Assembly (NCBI RefSeq): GCF_008033235.1
Contig: NZ_CP042432.1
Location: 682,001 to 746,000 of the forward strand
Direction of reading: 5' to 3'
Origin: Anseongella ginsenosidimutans
Lineage (GTDB): Bacteria; Bacteroidota; Bacteroidia; Sphingobacteriales; Sphingobacteriaceae
DNA length: 64,000 nucleotides
The notes under the pieces are model-generated. The model did not search any database and had not been told where the DNA came from. It was given only the letters and a program-made list of their open reading frames with translations. The translations under genes and the position numbers were made by a program. Shown here piece by piece: positions 59,363 to 64,000 of this stretch (within the stretch, counting starts at the first letter, position 1; each line of letters opens with the position of its first letter).

Positions 59363-59844
59363 GTCCAGCTGGCCCGAGACCAGCTGGTGCAGGAATTTTT
59401 TTCATACGTTCCCTTGAAAATTCGAATGGCCAGGTCAAGCCGGCCTCCGAACTCTCTGTTCAGCCTGTCCATGACCAGGCCAGAAATATCCTCATGTGAG
59501 ATCCCTTCTACAATGGTATGTTCCAGGGCATGAGAAAAAGGGCCGTGCCCGGCATCGTGCAGCAGGATGGCAATAGTAGCTCCTTCGGCCTCGGCTTCGG
59601 AAATAGCATGCCCCTTTCCGCGAAGCGTTTCCAGCGCCATACACATCAGGTGCATAGCGCCCAGGGCGTGATGGAGGCGCGTATGCAGGGCTCCGGGATA
59701 AACCAGGTGCGCCAGGGCCATTTGCTTGATCCTCCGCAGACGCTGCAGGTAAGGGTGTGAGAGCAGATCGAAAATGATCTCGTAAGGGATGTTTATAAAC
59801 CCGTAAACGGGGTCATTGATTATTTTTTTTTTGTTCAGCGTCAC
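59341..59844 (-). CDS. HD-domain phosphohydrolase, N-terminal part; frameshifted
   Basis: This part has the HD superfamily metal residues: LHTRLHHALGAMHLM supplies the first His, ILLHDAGHGPFSHALE the His-Asp pair, and ISHEDISGLVMD further ligands. Such proteins hydrolyse nucleotides such as dNTPs. I favour the GTG at 59844 (reading VTLNKKKIINDPVYGFI) over a TTG at 59865 because it matches relatives; the whole protein would then have about 412 residues. The break is described for the C-terminal part. It is divergent from porX by 55 bases. Confidence 0.83.
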   Translation of the reverse strand: MTLNKKKIINDPVYGFINIPYEIIFDLLSHPYLQRLRRIKQMALAHLVYPGALHTRLHHALGAMHLMCMALETLRGKGHAISEAEAEGATIAILLHDAGHGPFSHALEHTIVEGISHEDISGLVMDRLNREFGGRLDLAIRIFKGTYEKNSCTSWSRASWTWTGWIT

Positions 59845-59899
59845 AATGGAACCTCTTGGCAGCAAATTTGTTAAAATAAATCAGAAATAAAACAGCAAC

Positions 59900-61447
59900 A
59901 TGCAGGAAACAACAATTTTATGGGCCGATGACGAGATCGACCTGTTAAAACCCCATATTCTCTTTCTGAACGACAAAGGCTATAAAGTAAAGACTGTTAC
60001 CAATGGAAGCGATGCCCTGGACGCTATAAAAACCGAAAACTTCGACCTTATTTTTCTTGACGAAAACATGCCGGGGCTTACGGGCCTGGAAACGCTGGCG
60101 GAAGTAAAAAGCCTGAGAGCGGATCTGCCGGTAGTGCTGATTACCAAGAACGAAGACGAACCGGTGATGGAAGATGCCATCGGCGCCCAGATTGACGATT
60201 ACCTGATCAAACCGGTAAACCCTAAGCAGGTGCTGCTGACCATTAAAAAGATACTTGACAATAAACGGCTGGTAACGGCCAAGACGACTTCTGCCTACCA
60301 GCAGGATTTCATGAGCTTGGGCCTGACCCTGAACGATAACCTTTCATTCGACGAGTGGACAGAAGTATACAAGAAGCTGATATATTGGGAGTTGCAACTT
60401 GACCGGCTGGAAGACACGGGCATGCTGGAAATCCTTACCCAGCAAAAGGCGGAAGCAAACATGCAGTTTTCCAAGTTCGTCGAAAAAAATTACCTGAAGT
60501 GGGTGCAGCATCCTGAAGACGGCCCCACTATGTCGCATAATCTCCTCGCCAACAGAGTCTTCCCGCTCCTGGATGACACCCCTACTTTTTTTGTCCTGAT
60601 AGATAACCTGCGTTATGACCAGTGGAAGGTTATCCAGCCCATCATCTCCGAATATTTTCGTTTTGAATCCGAAGAGTGTTATTACAGCATTCTGCCCACG
60701 GCCACGCAATATGCCCGTAACGCCATTTTCTCCGGCCTGATGCCCCTGGAGATGGAAAAGCAGTATCCGAATATCTGGCAAAACGACGAAGATGAAGGCG
60801 GTAAGAATATGTATGAGGAAGACTTCCTGTACTCCCATATTCAGCGGATGCGCAAACCCGTCAAGTTCAGCTACACCAAAGTGCTGAATTATGAAGCCGG
60901 CCGGGAATTAATGGAGAACGTTCACAACATCCTGGGGAATTCCTTAAACGCGGTGGTATATAATTTCGTTGACACGCTCTCCCATGCCCGCACAGAAATG
61001 GAGATCCTGAAGGAACTGGCCTCCGATGAAGCAGCCTACCGTTCCCTGACGCTCTCCTGGTTTGAACATTCCCCCTTACTGGACGCCCTGAAGCGAATTG
61101 CCGATAAGAAAGTGCGCCTCATCATTACTACGGATCACGGGACCATACGGGTAAGAACTCCGAGCAAAGTGATCGGCGACAGGAACACCAATACCAACCT
61201 GAGGTACAAAACGGGCAAGAACCTGGCATTTGACGCAAAAGATGTCATGCATATCCGCAATCCCCATGAAGCGCTCCTGCCGCGGCAGCACGTAAGTTCC
61301 AGCTATATTTTTGCAAAGGAAGACGAATACTTTGTTTACCAGAACAATTACAACCAGTTCGTGCAGTATTACCTGAATACTTTTCAGCACGGGGGGATCT
61401 CGCTGGAAGAAATGATCATTCCGTTTGCTATCTTCAGCAGCAAGTAA
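59900..61447 (+). CDS. porX: PorX, response regulator of the type IX secretion system with PglZ domain
   Basis: This 515-residue protein has a receiver domain (residues 1-120) with the acidic pair DDE at 10-12, the phospho-acceptor Asp54 in LIFLDENMPG and Lys in YLIKPVNP. A helical linker follows, then a PglZ/alkaline-phosphatase-like domain (about 225-515) with Asp235 in VLIDNLRYDQW, the nucleophile Thr267 or Thr269 in ILPTATQYARN and metal residues in VDTLSH and TTDHGTIRV. It regulates type IX secretion with the kinase PorY and the sigma factor SigP in Porphyromonas. The partner genes are not in the window. Confidence 0.93.
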   Translation: MQETTILWADDEIDLLKPHILFLNDKGYKVKTVTNGSDALDAIKTENFDLIFLDENMPGLTGLETLAEVKSLRADLPVVLITKNEDEPVMEDAIGAQIDDYLIKPVNPKQVLLTIKKILDNKRLVTAKTTSAYQQDFMSLGLTLNDNLSFDEWTEVYKKLIYWELQLDRLEDTGMLEILTQQKAEANMQFSKFVEKNYLKWVQHPEDGPTMSHNLLANRVFPLLDDTPTFFVLIDNLRYDQWKVIQPIISEYFRFESEECYYSILPTATQYARNAIFSGLMPLEMEKQYPNIWQNDEDEGGKNMYEEDFLYSHIQRMRKPVKFSYTKVLNYEAGRELMENVHNILGNSLNAVVYNFVDTLSHARTEMEILKELASDEAAYRSLTLSWFEHSPLLDALKRIADKKVRLIITTDHGTIRVRTPSKVIGDRNTNTNLRYKTGKNLAFDAKDVMHIRNPHEALLPRQHVSSSYIFAKEDEYFVYQNNYNQFVQYYLNTFQHGGISLEEMIIPFAIFSSK

Positions 61448-61450
61448 AGC

Positions 61451-61594
61451 TTAATTTTCCCCTTCGAAGGCGGTTTTGATATTTCCGTACTCGCTCAGGC
61501 TGATTTTTGAGGTTCAATTGCTTCGCAATTTCCCTCAAAAATCAAACATCGCTGCGTGCGGAAATATCAAAACCTTGTTTCAGTGGAAAATTAA
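61451..61594. repeat. long imperfect palindrome behind porX (arms about 62 bp)
   Basis: Left arm 61451-61512 begins TTAATTTTCC and contains GGTTTTGATATTTCCG and CTGATTTTTGAGG. The right arm ending GGAAAATTAA at 61594 carries their complements in reverse order. The centre is a smaller hairpin AATTGC-TTC-GCAATT. It starts four bases after the porX stop. A third, decayed inverted copy of the left-arm core (AAAAATCAGCTCGAGCGAGT) lies at about 61656-61676. No gene is encoded. Confidence 0.72.
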
Positions 61595-61697
61595 CCCAAA
61601 AAAGGCGTTTTCGCCTAATCGCTGCGCGATGGGCGGGCGCAAAGCGGCCGGGATCCCAAAAATCAGCTCGAGCGAGTACGGATCCGCCAAAAACCTG

Positions 61698-61705
61698 TAT
61701 TTTTG
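61698..61705 (+). promoter_or_regulatory. candidate -7 element (TATTTTTG) for tsaE, near-leaderless
   Basis: TATTTTTG fits TAnnTTTG and ends six bases before the tsaE ATG, so the transcript would be leaderless. A -33 element is not clear. Confidence 0.4.
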
Positions 61706-61711
61706 CACCCC

Positions 61712-62137
61712 ATGAACGACCACGAACTAAACTGCGGAAGCCTGGAGGAGCTGCGGGGCTGCGCGCGGCAGCTGCTGGACTTTGCAGGAGGCGAGCGCGT
61801 TTTTCTTTTTTATGGTGAAATGGGAGCGGGTAAAACGACCTTTATCCAGGCTATTTGCGCTGAGCTGGGGGTTACTGCTCCAGTTTCGAGCCCGACTTTT
61901 GCGCTGGTCAATGAATATGAGAGCCCGGGCGGGCCTATTTTTCATTTTGATTGCTACCGGTTAAAAAACGAACAGGAAGCTTACGATATCGGACTGGAGG
62001 AATACTTTGACAGTGGCCATTATTGCCTGGTAGAGTGGCCCGGAAAAGTGGAGAGCCTGCTCCCCGAAAAGCATATTACGATAAAAATGGAAGTACACAA
62101 AAATTTACGGAAGATAAAACTCCGGAATTTTACGTAA
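61712..62137 (+). CDS. tsaE: tRNA threonylcarbamoyladenosine biosynthesis ATPase TsaE
   Basis: This 141-residue P-loop ATPase has Walker A GEMGAGKTTF, VSSPTFALVNEY and HFDCYRLKNEQEAYDIGLEEY, then WP in LVEWPGKV. It assists TsaB/TsaD in making t6A37 of ANN-decoding tRNAs. The start at 61712 is chosen over 61703 because the earlier codons overlap the promoter element. It is followed after 10 bases by alanine dehydrogenase. Confidence 0.94.
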   Translation: MNDHELNCGSLEELRGCARQLLDFAGGERVFLFYGEMGAGKTTFIQAICAELGVTAPVSSPTFALVNEYESPGGPIFHFDCYRLKNEQEAYDIGLEEYFDSGHYCLVEWPGKVESLLPEKHITIKMEVHKNLRKIKLRNFT

Positions 62138-62147
62138 ATTGCGTGCT

Positions 62148-63362
62148 ATGAAATCGGGCTTTTCGGAAATTGCCAGACAGGCAATGCTAATGCCTCAGGA
62201 GTCGATGCTGGAGGTAAAGCATAAAAAACACGAACTCTATATAGGTATTCCCAAAGAAACATCCTACCAGGAAAACCGGATCGCACTTACCCCCTCTTCG
62301 GTTGCCGTGCTGGTCAATAATGGCCATGAGGTTATCGTGGAAGCCGGGGCGGGCAACGCCGCAAATTTTCCCGATAAAGAATACAGCGAAGCCGGTGCAA
62401 GGATTATTTACAGTCAGAAAGACGTTTTTCAGGCCGATATCATCATGAAAGTGGCCCCGCCGTCCATGGAGGAACTGGATATGCTGAAATCCGAGCAAAC
62501 GCTTATTTCGGCACTACATGTATCCACCATGAAGGAATCTTACCTCCGCACGCTGATGGCAAAGCGCATTACCGCTATCTGCTATGAATACCTGAAAGAT
62601 CAGGGAGGCATTTTCCCGGTAGTCCGGTCCATGAGCGAGATCACGGGCAACACAGCCATCCTGATTGCGGCCGAATACCTTAGCAATCTCAGGAACGGAA
62701 AGGGAATGATGCTGGGCGGCGTGACCGGCATCCCGCCTTGTGAAGTGGTGATCATCGGCGCCGGGACCGTAGCGGAATTCGCCGCCCGTGCTGCGCTTGG
62801 CCTGGGGGCCGAAGTAAAGATCTTTGATAATTCCCTATACCGCCTCCGGCGGCTGCAGGATAACCTGAAAACCCGGGTATTCACTTCGGTGGTGCAGCCT
62901 AAGGTATTAAGCAAGGCCCTGCTTACCTGCGATGTGGCCGTGGGAGCCATGCGTTCTGTAAACGGGCGCAGCCCCTGTGTGGTGTCGGAAGAAATGGTTT
63001 CCCGGATGAAGGCCAGCTCGGTGATCATTGACGTGAGCATTGACCAGGGCGGATGTTTCGAAACTTCCCGCGTAACTAACCATGACCATCCCACTTTCAG
63101 GAAATACGACGTCATCCACTACTGCGTACCTAACATTGCCTCCCGCGTTTCCAGGACCGCATCCTATGCCCTCACCAATATATTGTCACCGGTTTTGCTG
63201 GCTATCGGCGAAGCAGGCGGTATCCGGAACATGCTTTGGGAAAAATCGGGGCCGCGCAGCGGCGTATATGCCTACCAGGGCCATCTTACCAATAAGTATA
63301 TCGCCGGGCTTTTCAATATTCCCTACAAGGAACTCGACTTGCTGGTTGCGGCCGGGATGTAA
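62148..63362 (+). CDS. ald: alanine dehydrogenase
   Basis: From the ATG at 62148 the protein has 404 residues. It belongs to the alanine dehydrogenase / transhydrogenase alpha family: GIPKETSYQENRIALTP with the substrate Arg and Lys, NNGHEVIVEAGAGN, and the NAD motif VIIGAGTVAEFAARAALG. It interconverts L-alanine and pyruvate plus ammonia. About 30 residues precede the usual start, so a later start is possible. Its place beside tsaE is common in Bacteroidota. Confidence 0.9.
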   Translation: MKSGFSEIARQAMLMPQESMLEVKHKKHELYIGIPKETSYQENRIALTPSSVAVLVNNGHEVIVEAGAGNAANFPDKEYSEAGARIIYSQKDVFQADIIMKVAPPSMEELDMLKSEQTLISALHVSTMKESYLRTLMAKRITAICYEYLKDQGGIFPVVRSMSEITGNTAILIAAEYLSNLRNGKGMMLGGVTGIPPCEVVIIGAGTVAEFAARAALGLGAEVKIFDNSLYRLRRLQDNLKTRVFTSVVQPKVLSKALLTCDVAVGAMRSVNGRSPCVVSEEMVSRMKASSVIIDVSIDQGGCFETSRVTNHDHPTFRKYDVIHYCVPNIASRVSRTASYALTNILSPVLLAIGEAGGIRNMLWEKSGPRSGVYAYQGHLTNKYIAGLFNIPYKELDLLVAAGM

Positions 63363-63403
63363 TGCTGCCGGAAACCTCAGTGTTGCGTTAAGCCTTGCAA
63401 TCC

Positions 63404-64000
63404 CTAGCCCTTGTAATAGTAAAGGGACCAGGCGCCCCCGTTGTATTCAAGCGCGCTCGTGTTCTCGATCCAATCCCCTGAATTCAAATACAATAGGGAC
63501 TGCTCCCCGTTTTCAACCATCTTTATCTCCGGCAAATGATTGTGCCCGCATACGAGATAGTCCATTTTCTTCTCCAGGGCAATATCTATTGCCTTCTGCT
63601 GGAAATCCTCCACCGAACGGACCTTTTTCTTTACCCAGTTCTTGAGCGCTTTTGAAAGCCGGATCTCGCGGCCCGTAAGCGGCTTCCAGAGTACATTGAG
63701 GCCCTTATTGATCAGCACCGTAGCGCCATATGAAAACGCACCCAGTTTGGTAACCAGCTTTGACTTCATGGTAAAGTCATAAGCATCCCCGTGAATGAAC
63801 CAGGCTTTTTTACCATCCAGTTCCAGTTCCAGCTCATTTACCAATTTAAACCGCAGCAATGAAGAAAACGTAAAACGGCGCAGCACGTCATCATGATTGC
63901 CGGGAAGATAATAGACGTTAACACCTTCTTCCAGGTAGTTTCTGAGCGTTTCAAGCACCAGCTGATGTGATTCCGGCCAGTAATAGGTACTCAGCTGCCA
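63404..64000 (-). CDS. UDP-2,3-diacylglucosamine diphosphatase-like metallophosphoesterase (N-terminus outside window)
   Basis: The gene enters from the right edge; the frame is open to base 64000 and 198 codons are visible. The metal motifs YLPGNHDDVLRRF, WFIHGDAYDF and LVCGHNHLPEI are present, while the first metal motif (D-x-H) lies beyond the window. TYYWPESHQLV just before them fits LpxH2-type phosphoesterases, which remove UMP in lipid A synthesis. This would fit the lpx genes nearby. Not separable by eye from other UDP-diacylglucosamine-hydrolase-like families. Confidence 0.85.
   Translation of the reverse strand, partial: WQLSTYYWPESHQLVLETLRNYLEEGVNVYYLPGNHDDVLRRFTFSSLLRFKLVNELELELDGKKAWFIHGDAYDFTMKSKLVTKLGAFSYGATVLINKGLNVLWKPLTGREIRLSKALKNWVKKKVRSVEDFQQKAIDIALEKKMDYLVCGHNHLPEIKMVENGEQSLLYLNSGDWIENTSALEYNGGAWSLYYYKG

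Overview
The window comes from a member of the Bacteroidota, most likely the Sphingobacteriia/Chitinophagia side. Lineage markers are a fused lpxC/fabZ gene, porX of the type IX secretion system, DUF4270 and DUF4382 lipoproteins, a stand-alone GT5 starch-synthase-like N-terminal domain, an EF-P with a PGNLRAF loop, and promoters of the TAnnTTTG type. Superoxide dismutase, Dps and a B12-dependent ribonucleotide reductase fit an aerobic or facultative lifestyle. Most of the 64 kb is chromosomal housekeeping DNA. I saw no rRNA, tRNA, CRISPR array, phage genes or transposase.

Layout. 1-6.3 kb: the end of creD, then a leftward L-rhamnose operon (transporter, bifunctional aldolase/dehydrogenase, isomerase, FGGY kinase). 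6.4-10.8 kb: an SGNH hydrolase and a large PVC-type cytochrome c lipoprotein. 11.2-16 kb: rimP-nusA-infB. 16.2-20.8 kb: M1 aminopeptidase, TlpA-like thioredoxin and acyl-CoA dehydrogenase. 21-23.1 kb: aminotransferase and prephenate dehydrogenase. 23.5-26.4 kb: panC, panD, a flippase-like membrane protein and rfaE2. 26.5-29.8 kb: GT5-like protein, DUF4270 lipoprotein and a LacI regulator. 29.8-30.9 kb: SOD and tadA. 31.3-41.9 kb: nrdJ followed by a long rightward run of mixed housekeeping genes. 42-45.1 kb: DUF4382 protein, SMP-30-like propeller and efp.

45.2-54.3 kb is the most accessory-looking part. It holds an alpha/beta hydrolase divergent from an HxxxDG acyltransferase, a zinc-ribbon membrane protein, an AraC-type regulator, a fatty acid desaturase, a cupin, a GH130 enzyme whose gene overlaps a GT4-toroid fusion gene, a 44-residue basic protein and a small lipoprotein. 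54.4-64 kb returns to envelope functions: an orphan ABC ATPase, lpxA, lpxC/fabZ, lpxD, an HD phosphohydrolase divergent from porX, tsaE, alanine dehydrogenase and an LpxH-like phosphoesterase cut by the window end.

Two patterns run across the whole window. First, at least eight genes are broken by what looks like a single missing base, nearly always in or beside a homopolymer, and adding one base restores a full-length family-like protein each time. Essential infB is among them, so base-calling error is far more likely than gene decay. Second, several intergenic gaps hold elaborate palindromes and degenerate repeats: a ~259 bp imperfect palindrome after infB, a ~144 bp one after porX, perfect hairpins abutting or containing stop codons around 44.1-44.56 kb, and recurrent GCGAAGC mini-hairpin motifs.
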